DNA of 36,964 nt from NCBI GenBank assembly GCA_017540265.1, contig JAFYBJ010000012.1, forward strand, positions 1 to 36,964, given 5' to 3'. The notes beneath the pieces were generated by a model. It did not search any database. It was given only the letters and a program-made list of their open reading frames with translations, and had not been told where the DNA came from. Both the position numbers and the translations under genes were made by a program. Positions within the stretch are counted from its first letter, which is position 1; each line of letters begins with the position of its first letter. Positions 8,302 to 16,225 of this stretch are shown here, in pieces. Origin of the DNA: Lachnospiraceae bacterium. Lineage in GTDB: Bacteria; Bacillota; Clostridia; Lachnospirales; Lachnospiraceae.

Positions 8302-8352
8302 CTATGTTTACCTCCGGTATTTTTATAATGCAAAATCTTAAAATATTATAAT

Positions 8353-9366
8353 CTAACGGTCACATATTTTCAATAGTTCCGACATGGTGCCGTAAAGCTT
8401 TTCATGATCCGCGGCACCCGTTACGGCGGCAATATATTTCTTTCCGTCCGTGTATTTTGCTCCGATGATAAGGCATCTTCCGGCAGCAGCCGTAGAACCT
8501 GTTTTCCCTGCAATGATCGAAAATCCCTCCGGAAGCAAATACCCTCCCGACAGAAAAAGATCCGTATTGGTCACCGTCTTTTCGACAACTTCTCCCGCCG
8601 CATTGCTGTACTTGACCGTAACTTTGGCAAGCGCCATTATATCCGTGATATCCTTATATTCAAGAAGCTTGTCCAGTATTATATAAAGATCATATACGGT
8701 GGAATAATGTTCACTGTCCGAAAGTCCGTGGGCATTTGTAAAATGTGTGCCGCTGCATCCAAGTTCTTTTGCCCTGTCATTCATAAGTTCGGTAAATATA
8801 TCAGCCGGCGCTTTGCCCCTGTCATTTTCTTTTGCACGTATCCCGCCTACATATTCTGAAAGACACAGTGCGGCATCATTTCCGGAATGTACAAGCATGA
8901 TCTGCAGCAGGCTTCGTATGCTTATACGGTCGCCTTCCTTAAGTCCGAAGCGCTGCACTCCCTCTTCCTTTATGCTCACATCGCCGACAGTGATGATATC
9001 ATCAAGTCTGCTGCAGTTTTCCGCAACAAGAAGTGCTGTCATCAGCTTGGTCAGTGATGCCGGCTCTATACGCATGCAGGCATCATATGAATAAAGCACT
9101 TCCCTGTCATCAATACAATACAGGGCAGCTGCAGTAAAATCGCCTGTGTCGATCATGGGCGCCGTATCAGTAATATTTGTCGAAACCGCAGCAAGACCGG
9201 AAGCAAAAAGAGGCAGGGAGCCTCTTGCCTCCACAGGATCCGCGGTATATGCAGCATTATCCCCAAATGTGCCATAGGGTATGGAAAAAGAAGCCTTTCC
9301 GCATGCAGTGAGCAAAAAAGACAGTGTAAGGATAATTGAAATGATTTTAATCCTTGTATATCTCAC
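8353..9366 (-). CDS. Lipoprotein D-alanyl-D-alanine carboxypeptidase (PBP5-like)
   Basis: A serine peptidase of the S11 family that trims the terminal D-Ala of peptidoglycan stem peptides outside the cell. I place the start at a GTG (9366), 12 bases after GGGGAG. The longer frame to 9453 runs deep into mgsA and lacks a signal-like N-terminus. From this GTG there is a short basic segment, a hydrophobic stretch and the lipobox LLTAC with Cys22, so it should be a lipoprotein. Catalytic motifs are SLTK at 104-107, SGN at 161-163 and KTGS near the C-terminus. It lacks the long C-terminal amphipathic tail of classical PBP5, which fits lipid anchoring at the N-terminus instead. It overlaps the mgsA end by 20 bases. 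Confidence 0.88.
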   Translation of the reverse strand: MRYTRIKIISIILTLSFLLTACGKASFSIPYGTFGDNAAYTADPVEARGSLPLFASGLAAVSTNITDTAPMIDTGDFTAAALYCIDDREVLYSYDACMRIEPASLTKLMTALLVAENCSRLDDIITVGDVSIKEEGVQRFGLKEGDRISIRSLLQIMLVHSGNDAALCLSEYVGGIRAKENDRGKAPADIFTELMNDRAKELGCSGTHFTNAHGLSDSEHYSTVYDLYIILDKLLEYKDITDIMALAKVTVKYSNAAGEVVEKTVTNTDLFLSGGYLLPEGFSIIAGKTGSTAAAGRCLIIGAKYTDGKKYIAAVTGAADHEKLYGTMSELLKICDR

Positions 9367-9745
9367 GGAAATCAAGATCTCCCCTGTCCAAAGATTTAAT
9401 GAGCAGCTCCGCCGTAGCAAGATTTGTGGCAAGCGGAATATTATGCATATCACAGAGCCTTAGCATATTTGAGCTGTCCACCTCATGAGCCATGGGGTTT
9501 AAGGGGTCCCTTAAAAAAATAACGAGATCGATCTGATCGTGTTCGATCTGGACGGCAACCTGCTGCTCGCCACCTAAATGTCCGGCCAAAAACTTCTTTA
9601 CATTTAAGTTTGTGACCTCTTCGATCAGCCTTCCTGTGGTACCCGTAGCATATATATCATGCTTTCCGAGTATACCTCTGTAAGCTATGCAGAAATTCTG
9701 CATGAGTTTCTTTTTTGCATCATGTGCTATAAGTGCTATTTTCAT
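9347..9745 (-). CDS. mgsA: Methylglyoxal synthase
   Basis: Converts dihydroxyacetone phosphate to methylglyoxal and phosphate, a bypass that relieves sugar-phosphate stress. The 132 residues match the small cytosolic family. Family landmarks are IAHDAKK (5-11), ATGTTG (33-38) for phosphate binding, GHLGGEQQV (55-63), FLRDPLNPMAHEVD (77-90) and NIPLATN (102-108). The position equivalent to the catalytic Asp71 of the Escherichia coli enzyme (GGDQQV) is Glu60 here, and the usual Trp of FWDPL is Arg. Asp80, His87 and Asp90 are kept. The ATG overlaps the rodA stop by four bases. The link with rodA is common in Clostridia. tpiA, which acts on the same substrate, is at the other end of the window. 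Confidence 0.9.
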   Translation of the reverse strand: MKIALIAHDAKKKLMQNFCIAYRGILGKHDIYATGTTGRLIEEVTNLNVKKFLAGHLGGEQQVAVQIEHDQIDLVIFLRDPLNPMAHEVDSSNMLRLCDMHNIPLATNLATAELLIKSLDRGDLDFREIYKD

Positions 9746-10899
9746 TTTATCTCCGTTCCGATCTGTCCGAGCTCTGTTGTATGACGTTCAGGTTCACGTT
9801 TCCTGAAGCCTGCGCTTAAGACAAATCCAATTCCCATATAATTACTTACAAGTGATGTCAGCCCATAGCTGACAAAAGGAAGCGGTATTCCCGTATTCGG
9901 CATGATGCCTGTGGCAACGGAAATATTAAAGAATCCCTGCAGCGCCGCTATGGTCCCTATTCCCATGCATATAAGGGTTCCCGACAGGTCCTTTGCCTTC
10001 ATGCCCGTTGCAAAGCAACACCAGCCGGTGATCACTATAAGGATTATAACACTGCTGCAGCCTATAAATCCCATTTCTTCACCGATAACGGCAAATATGA
10101 AATCCGTTTCCGCTTCAGAAACGTAATTTCCGTTTATTACGGACGAAACCTCGTTATTATTTAATCCCTTTCCCGTAAGTTCTCCGGAACCTATGGCCAT
10201 GATCGAATTTTCGGTCTGCCAGGCATCCGAAAGAGCGTATTCTTCGGGGTCGAGCCATGCAAGTATACGTTTTTGCTGATAAGGTTCTATAAGTGTCTGA
10301 TCCGGCTGAAGTACAAGGAAAAGAAAAATCGAGGCCGCCGGAACAACCACCGCAAACACGCCTATGATGATCTTTTTGCTTAAGCCTCCCATAAAAAGCA
10401 GCATACAGAAAATTGCTGCAAGCATTATGGTTGTGGAAAGATCCGGCTGTCGCTTTACCAGTAAAAGTATTGGCGCGAGCAGTATAAACATCACCGCCAG
10501 TATTTTAACCGTATTGATCTGTTCCCTGTGAAGCATTATAAACCTGGCAAAAAATAGTATCAACAATATCTTGGCAAGCTCCGAGGGCTGAAACTGCAGA
10601 TTTATCCCGGGTATTATAAGCCAGCGTTTTGCATTATTAACAGACTCACCGAATAATTCCACAGAAAAAAGCAATACAAGATTCAGGGCATATATCACCC
10701 AGTAAAATTTTAATATATACGAGTAATCGATAAGCGCCACAATGACCATCACCACAAGTCCCGCTATCATGCCGCTTATCTGTCTTGACTGAAGCGCCGG
10801 CCTTGCAGAACCTATGGCAAATATACCTATTATGTTCAATATGACAACTGCAGCTATAAGAAGAAAATTGCAGTCTTTAAGCCTTATTGATTCTTTCAT
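9742..10899 (-). CDS. rodA: SEDS-family peptidoglycan glycosyltransferase RodA
   Basis: A polytopic membrane enzyme that polymerises lipid II into glycan strands for side-wall growth, working with a class B PBP. The 385 residues contain about ten hydrophobic helices. SEDS landmarks are visible: KRWL after the first helices, FQPSELAKI, the GKGL extracellular region and the closing motif NTGIPLPFVSYG. Assignment to RodA rather than FtsW rests on its position 11 bases after PBP2 and behind mreBCD. AAGGA precedes the ATG. The stop overlaps mgsA by four bases. No gene for FtsW is in the window. Confidence 0.94.
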   Translation of the reverse strand: MKESIRLKDCNFLLIAAVVILNIIGIFAIGSARPALQSRQISGMIAGLVVMVIVALIDYSYILKFYWVIYALNLVLLFSVELFGESVNNAKRWLIIPGINLQFQPSELAKILLILFFARFIMLHREQINTVKILAVMFILLAPILLLVKRQPDLSTTIMLAAIFCMLLFMGGLSKKIIIGVFAVVVPAASIFLFLVLQPDQTLIEPYQQKRILAWLDPEEYALSDAWQTENSIMAIGSGELTGKGLNNNEVSSVINGNYVSEAETDFIFAVIGEEMGFIGCSSVIILIVITGWCCFATGMKAKDLSGTLICMGIGTIAALQGFFNISVATGIMPNTGIPLPFVSYGLTSLVSNYMGIGFVLSAGFRKREPERHTTELGQIGTEIK

Positions 10900-10910
10900 A
10901 TTCCTTATCC

Positions 10911-13769
10911 TTAGTCTCCGGCAGATGTAGCCGTTGCATCGGAGGCATTTCCCGTGATCAGTTTGGTATCATCTTCCAGACCGAAATAATATTTAATGAT
11001 ATCGCAGCCAAGCTGGGCCGCAAAATCAGATGAATAACCATTTGCTATCCTGACCGCCATTGCTATCTTAGGAGAATCAGCCGGCGCAAATCCGACAAAC
11101 AATGCATGATTCGGTTTATTTGCCGCCTCCTGCGCAGTTCCCGTCTTTCCTGCACATACAACGGATACACTGTCAAAATATGATTTATCCTCCACCACCC
11201 TTTTCATTCCATTATGAATGGAATTCCAGCATTCAGGCTCTATCACAAGCTGGTTCTTTATACGCGGAACCGCTTTCATTACGGCAGTTCCGGATGAATT
11301 ATCGATCTCATGTATAAGTGTCAGGTCATAGACGGTTCCCTTATTTGCAACGGCACTCACATACCTTGCAAGACCTGCTGTGGTATAGTTATGTTTTCCC
11401 TGTCCGATAGCGGATGCAACGGGGTATTGATCTGATATCTCCGGCTCTGATTCGGATATCTCCACTCCGGTGGGATCACCTAAGCCAAACATCTTTGCGT
11501 ACTTTGAAAGCTTTTCTATACCTGTTGTATCATTATATCCGCTTCCGTCATCGGCAAGCCTGTAACCAACCTCGTAAAAATAATAGTTGCAGGAATTCTG
11601 AATAGCCCCTGCCAGATCAAGCTCGCCATGTCTACCCGGATATATCCAGCAGTTATGCGTGGTGGCACCCAGTTTCGTAAAGCTCCCCTCACAGTCTATA
11701 TGCTCATATTCATCTATAACATTTTCCATCACGCCTGCCACGGAGCTTACCATCTTAAATGTGGAACCGGGAGCGGTCTTCTGCTGTGTGGCATAGTTCC
11801 ATAAAGGCCTTGAACGGTTTGAACTTAGTTTTGCAAGATATGCCGGATCCGCGTTATTTGCCAAACGGTTATTGTCATATCCGGGATATGAAACGAGGGC
11901 AAGCACTTCCCCGTTTTGCGGATCTGTTATGACGCAGGATCCGGAACAGGGGTCAAGACCTAAGTCAGCCGGTGTTATCTGGATATTCTTTATTAACTTT
12001 AACATAAAAGAATAAGCCGATACTGTACCGTTTTTTAAAGACGAAAGCTCAGCTGATGTTAACTGTATCACATCCTGTTCCCAGAGTATCAGGCACAGAT
12101 CCCTGCCGTTTACCGTTTCTTCCAGGATAAGATATTTATATATCCTTTTTGAAAAATCACTGTTATTTACCAGATGTTCCGTTACGTATGTAACCAGAGC
12201 ATCATAAACCTCCGCGGAATCGGAATAATCATCCTTAAGCGTAAGTTTTGTAAGATCAACCCACTGGGCATCGATGCAGTATTCCAGATATTCTTTTATG
12301 CTCATATCCTCCGCATTATGCCATCTTATATACATCTCATCCGAGGTATCCACTTTATCGGAAAGTATAATACCCGAATTCCTGCCGGCAAGCATGCTTA
12401 TTATAAAGCTCTCATATTCCTTATACTCATCCGGAAGATCCTTATATTGAACAGATGATGAACGCATGATATCATCAAGTTCTTTTATGGTCTTTTCCTG
12501 TTTTTCAAGGAATGCGGATCCCACCCTGCGCTCCGCTTCTCCGGCATAATCTCCCGTCATATGATTCATATTGATCACATTGTTTGAGATAAGCGCATAA
12601 TACACATCATAAACGGAAATGACCCTGTTTCTTCCATATTGCTGCGGATCCTTTTCCGGGACGATCTTTGATGAGAGTATTCCCGCAATCTTCTGCTCCA
12701 GAAGATGATATACAGCAGTCTGCAGATTTGCATCTATTGTCAGATAGATATCATTGCCTGCCGTCGGCATAACAGTATTCTCTTTTTTAAGAACAGTTCC
12801 CATATTATCGACAAAAAGAGTTTCGCTCCCCTTTTTGCCCTTGAGCTCACTCTCCATCGAATATTCGATACCTGTCTTTCCGACAAAATCCGTATTGGTA
12901 TAATCGGAATCGGCCGATGAGTATTCCTCATATTCCTCTTCGGATATCTTGCCTGTATACCCTATTATCTGGGAAAAATATACGCTCTGCTCATAGCGTC
13001 TTACCATATCCTCTTTGATATCCACGCCCTGAAGTTCCGAAGCATTTTCCTTGATCTCTGCAACCGTTCTTTCCGAAACATCCGTTGCCACGGTGGTTGC
13101 GATATACTTCTGGAAAGCGTTAAGGCTTAAGTTATATCTTACTATGGCGATCCTTAAGATGTCTTTTTTTGTATAACCCATCATGGAAATAAAGCCGCTT
13201 GTTCCCGTACCGTCAGTATAGGTCCCTATTCCGTATTTTTTTGATGAGCATAAAAACTTTACAACATCATCGGGATTGGATGTCCTTTCCGTATATGTCA
13301 GATCATCAGTAAGACTTTTTCCGTATATGTCAGCAAGAAAACGTTCATGTTTCTTTCCTGTATAAGAAAAACAGTAATTATCATCCGCATCCAGATAAAT
13401 GCCGAAATCACTCTGCAGCGTATCATTATTTTTTTCTATTATCCTCACCATTGAAAGGATAGTAGTATTCAGATCCTTGTTTTTTTTGCTGCCGGATTCA
13501 TAAGTATCCGTAATGGTAACGGAATAGGCCAATCTGTTGCTGGCAAGCAAAACACCGTTCCTGTCATAAATATTGCCGCGGCTTGAAGGAAGGCTTACAT
13601 TCTTTTTTATATTTAAAGTGAAGTTTGTCCTGTAGGAATCACCGTTAACTATCTGAAGCGTAAACACTCTTCCGATAAGCACAAAAAATATGACCACGAG
13701 CATCAAAAAAGGAATGACGAATCTGGATCTTAAGAACGCGGTCACTTTTTCCCTTATGTCATATAACAT
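10911..13769 (-). CDS. mrdA: Class B penicillin-binding protein 2 with a large insertion
   Basis: Transpeptidase of the elongation complex, anchored by one N-terminal helix (about 17-42) with its catalytic part outside. The start is the ATG at 13769, nine bases after GGAGG; the frame also extends to a TTG without support. At 952 residues it is much longer than the usual 600-700. The pedestal region follows the helix (SSRGNIYDRNG at about 62-72). The transpeptidase motifs are STFK (669-672), SCN (726-728) and KTGTA (875-879). Between about 365 and 602 lies a largely helical insertion, splitting the start of the transpeptidase domain from GSCVITDPQNGEVLAL. It overlaps the mreD end by 11 bases. 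Confidence 0.93.
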   Translation of the reverse strand: MLYDIREKVTAFLRSRFVIPFLMLVVIFFVLIGRVFTLQIVNGDSYRTNFTLNIKKNVSLPSSRGNIYDRNGVLLASNRLAYSVTITDTYESGSKKNKDLNTTILSMVRIIEKNNDTLQSDFGIYLDADDNYCFSYTGKKHERFLADIYGKSLTDDLTYTERTSNPDDVVKFLCSSKKYGIGTYTDGTGTSGFISMMGYTKKDILRIAIVRYNLSLNAFQKYIATTVATDVSERTVAEIKENASELQGVDIKEDMVRRYEQSVYFSQIIGYTGKISEEEYEEYSSADSDYTNTDFVGKTGIEYSMESELKGKKGSETLFVDNMGTVLKKENTVMPTAGNDIYLTIDANLQTAVYHLLEQKIAGILSSKIVPEKDPQQYGRNRVISVYDVYYALISNNVINMNHMTGDYAGEAERRVGSAFLEKQEKTIKELDDIMRSSSVQYKDLPDEYKEYESFIISMLAGRNSGIILSDKVDTSDEMYIRWHNAEDMSIKEYLEYCIDAQWVDLTKLTLKDDYSDSAEVYDALVTYVTEHLVNNSDFSKRIYKYLILEETVNGRDLCLILWEQDVIQLTSAELSSLKNGTVSAYSFMLKLIKNIQITPADLGLDPCSGSCVITDPQNGEVLALVSYPGYDNNRLANNADPAYLAKLSSNRSRPLWNYATQQKTAPGSTFKMVSSVAGVMENVIDEYEHIDCEGSFTKLGATTHNCWIYPGRHGELDLAGAIQNSCNYYFYEVGYRLADDGSGYNDTTGIEKLSKYAKMFGLGDPTGVEISESEPEISDQYPVASAIGQGKHNYTTAGLARYVSAVANKGTVYDLTLIHEIDNSSGTAVMKAVPRIKNQLVIEPECWNSIHNGMKRVVEDKSYFDSVSVVCAGKTGTAQEAANKPNHALFVGFAPADSPKIAMAVRIANGYSSDFAAQLGCDIIKYYFGLEDDTKLITGNASDATATSAGD

Positions 13770-14301
13770 CCACAAACTCCTCCGGTTTTTCTTTTCCAAT
13801 GAGTTTCGGTTCTATGATCTTTTTTTCGATCAAAAGAAGCAAAGGATAAAAAACAAGGGAAACGATTATCGTAAAAACAAGCTCAGGCAGCATGCTGTCA
13901 CGCATATAAAAAGCGATGTCGAAATTTCCCATAAGGACATAAAGAAAGAAAAATCTTATAAGACCAAAAGCAATATCGGATATTACGATCGCTGCCAGGG
14001 GAAGACGTATATCGTTTCTGTCAAAATAATCGGTAAGCGCTCCGCAGACAAAACCGATAAAAGCATACAAAAGAGCATAAAAGCCAAGAATATCCATAAA
14101 CATTATGTCGTATAAAAGCCCGCAGATAAAACCTGTCATGACCCCTGTACGTTCCCCGCGGAAGAGCGCATGACATACAGTTAATATAAGCATAACATCA
14201 GCCGATGCCCGCAGGACAGGTATAAAGGAAAAAAGCGTTGTCTGCAGGGAAAAAGAAAAAAGGATAAGAACAGTCTCCGTAACGGCCTTCTTTATATTCA
14301 T
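13759..14301 (-). CDS. mreD: Rod shape-determining membrane protein MreD
   Basis: A small polytopic membrane subunit of the elongation complex. The 180 residues are mostly hydrophobic, with about five or six helices, and contain the FRGERTGVMTGFICGLLYDI stretch typical of the family, where Gly-rich helices follow the first two. Sequence is poorly conserved in this family, so the call relies on hydropathy, that segment and the location between mreC and PBP2. The ATG overlaps the mreC stop as ATGA. Confidence 0.9.
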   Translation of the reverse strand: MNIKKAVTETVLILFSFSLQTTLFSFIPVLRASADVMLILTVCHALFRGERTGVMTGFICGLLYDIMFMDILGFYALLYAFIGFVCGALTDYFDRNDIRLPLAAIVISDIAFGLIRFFFLYVLMGNFDIAFYMRDSMLPELVFTIIVSLVFYPLLLLIEKKIIEPKLIGKEKPEEFVDVI

Positions 14302-15176
14302 GACCCATGCTCTCCCGTATTCTGCTTCTTTTCAAGGATCACAAGTACTTCCCTTAAGTGTTCGAAATCCACAACAGGTGTGATATATCCCGAACGTGTC
14401 ATGTTATTCGAATCCGTGTCTATGCTCTCCACGTAACCTATCAGTATACCCGGAAGATATTTGGAAGAAATACCGGAAGTAACGACTTTATCACCTTCCC
14501 TGACATTTTCATCCTGGTCATAAAGCCCGGAATAGGATATTAACCCCTGCTCGATAAGCTCTATGCCGCCTGATATCATCAGATTATCACCTGTATGAAG
14601 GATAGTGGCGCTGACATTGGACCTGTCATCGATGACCGTTCTTACCCTTGCCCAGTCCTTTCCGGTTTCCGTGACGATCCCGACAAGCCCTGCGCCGGAA
14701 ATAACATTCATATCCGTCTCTATCCCGTCAGCCTCTCCCTTGTCTATCACAAAAGTGGAAAACCAGCTTCCGGAATCTGCAGCAATTATCCTTGCGCCGG
14801 TTTTTTCATATTCGGAGTAAGTATTGTCAAGATCATATAATTCCCTGAGGCTCATAAGCTCATAATGATCCTGCATGAGAAGTGTATTCTCACTGGTAAG
14901 CTCCGCGATCTGCTGCTTTAAGCTCTCATTTTCCGCTTCAAGCTCGGAATACTCACGTCTCTTATCTGCTATGGATGTAAGGGCTGTCCCGGTGTGCATA
15001 AGCCCTTTCTGAAACGGAACGACGACAGTACCGACGGCACTGTCAAGAAAACCGGAGCTTATGTCCGTGGTAAAAGTAAGGAGCATAAGCGCCAGACATA
15101 ATATGGTCACTATAAGGAGAAGATATTTTCCGGGGATGGATTTCTTCTCCGGTTTTTTCTTTACTACCGGTGACAT
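14298..15176 (-). CDS. mreC: Rod shape-determining protein MreC
   Basis: A bitopic membrane protein that forms an extracellular scaffold linking MreB/MreD to PBP2. The 292 residues show a basic N-terminus, one transmembrane helix (about 18-36), a coiled coil (about 72-108, rich in Glu and Leu heptads) and a beta-rich C-terminal domain from about 125 onward. GLVGIVTETGKDWARVRTVID and the DKVVTSGISSKYLPGILIGYV region are family-typical. There is no clear ribosome site, but the start is 6 bases after the mreB stop, so reinitiation is likely. Confidence 0.95.
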   Translation of the reverse strand: MSPVVKKKPEKKSIPGKYLLLIVTILCLALMLLTFTTDISSGFLDSAVGTVVVPFQKGLMHTGTALTSIADKRREYSELEAENESLKQQIAELTSENTLLMQDHYELMSLRELYDLDNTYSEYEKTGARIIAADSGSWFSTFVIDKGEADGIETDMNVISGAGLVGIVTETGKDWARVRTVIDDRSNVSATILHTGDNLMISGGIELIEQGLISYSGLYDQDENVREGDKVVTSGISSKYLPGILIGYVESIDTDSNNMTRSGYITPVVDFEHLREVLVILEKKQNTGEHGS

Positions 15177-15182
15177 TTTCTA

Positions 15183-16184
15183 TCAGCCGGCATCCTCTAC
15201 CGACCTGGCAAGGGATGAAAAATGCTTTTCTTTCATGATCCTGTTTACCCCCCGTATAACGGTGGCAACCGGTTCTTCCGAGATATTTACGACAAGGCCC
15301 GTGGCATCTGCCGTCATATCGGCTAAATGCACAAGCTCGGAGCCTCCTCCCGTAAGGAATATACCGTTATGATATATATCAGCGCCCAGTTCGGGAGGTG
15401 TACGCTCAAGTATCTGCTTGATACCGTCAATGATGGTTTCTATATTTTCCCTGATGCTCTCAAAAACGATCTCGGTATCTATCTCTTTTTCCACAGGAAG
15501 ACCGGTGATTATATCTCTTCCGTAAACAACTGCATTCTGACCGCTCTGCTGTACATCACGCATGGCTATCTTTAATTTTTCAGCGGTCTTGTCTCCGATG
15601 AAAAGATTATATTCCTTACGTACTGCAGCCTTAATGGAATCATCAAATTTCTGTCCGCCCATCTTTATAAGCCTTGATGTAACGATCCCGCCAAGCGAAA
15701 GCAGTGATATCTCTGTAGTCTGATATCCTATATCCACCATAAAGACGCCCTGCGCTGTCTTTACGTCAATATCCATTCCGACTGCATCAGCCACTGCTTT
15801 TTCAATGATATAAACGTTTTTTGCCTTGACATTGCTGTCCAGTATAAGATCGTAAAAAGCCCTGCGTTCAACTTCGGTAACATCTCCGGGCACTGTAATA
15901 TAATAATCAGATCCCTTTATATTTCCCTTACACAGATCATTTATAAAATAAAGGATAAGGGTGTTCATATTCTTTATATCCGCTATGACACCGTTTGTCA
16001 CAGGATAGGATACGGTGATATTATCCGGTGCCTTCTCATACATCTCGAAAGCGGAATCTCCATAGGCAAAAAGCGTATCCTTGCCTTCCACGGCTATCAT
16101 GTTCTTTTCCATCATAAAAGAATCATCTATGCCGTTATATATACGTATATTGCTCGAACCAAGATCTATACCAAATGCATTCAT
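15183..16184 (-). CDS. mreB: Actin-like cytoskeletal protein MreB (divergent)
   Basis: An ATP-binding actin homologue that guides lateral wall synthesis under the membrane. The start at 16184 has AAGGGG eight bases upstream; an ATG six bases further up is too close to the same site. The 333 residues match MreB. Phosphate 1 loop is GIDLGSSNIRIY, phosphate 2 is DIGYQTTEISLLSLGGIV, and the adenosine loop is LTGGGSEL. These depart from the usual DLGTANT and GGGTTE forms, so it is a diverged member. The partners mreC, mreD, PBP2 and rodA follow directly, so the role in elongation is secure by context. No second mreB is in the window. Confidence 0.93.
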   Translation of the reverse strand: MNAFGIDLGSSNIRIYNGIDDSFMMEKNMIAVEGKDTLFAYGDSAFEMYEKAPDNITVSYPVTNGVIADIKNMNTLILYFINDLCKGNIKGSDYYITVPGDVTEVERRAFYDLILDSNVKAKNVYIIEKAVADAVGMDIDVKTAQGVFMVDIGYQTTEISLLSLGGIVTSRLIKMGGQKFDDSIKAAVRKEYNLFIGDKTAEKLKIAMRDVQQSGQNAVVYGRDIITGLPVEKEIDTEIVFESIRENIETIIDGIKQILERTPPELGADIYHNGIFLTGGGSELVHLADMTADATGLVVNISEEPVATVIRGVNRIMKEKHFSSLARSVEDAG

Positions 16185-16225
16185 CTGCATATCCCCTTCA
16201 AAAAATAATTGTCGTACGAATGATT

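Noticed and set aside
9367-9453. N-terminal extension of the DD-carboxypeptidase to 9453
   Set aside because: It would overlap mgsA by over 100 bases, has no ribosome site and puts 29 polar residues before the lipoprotein signal.
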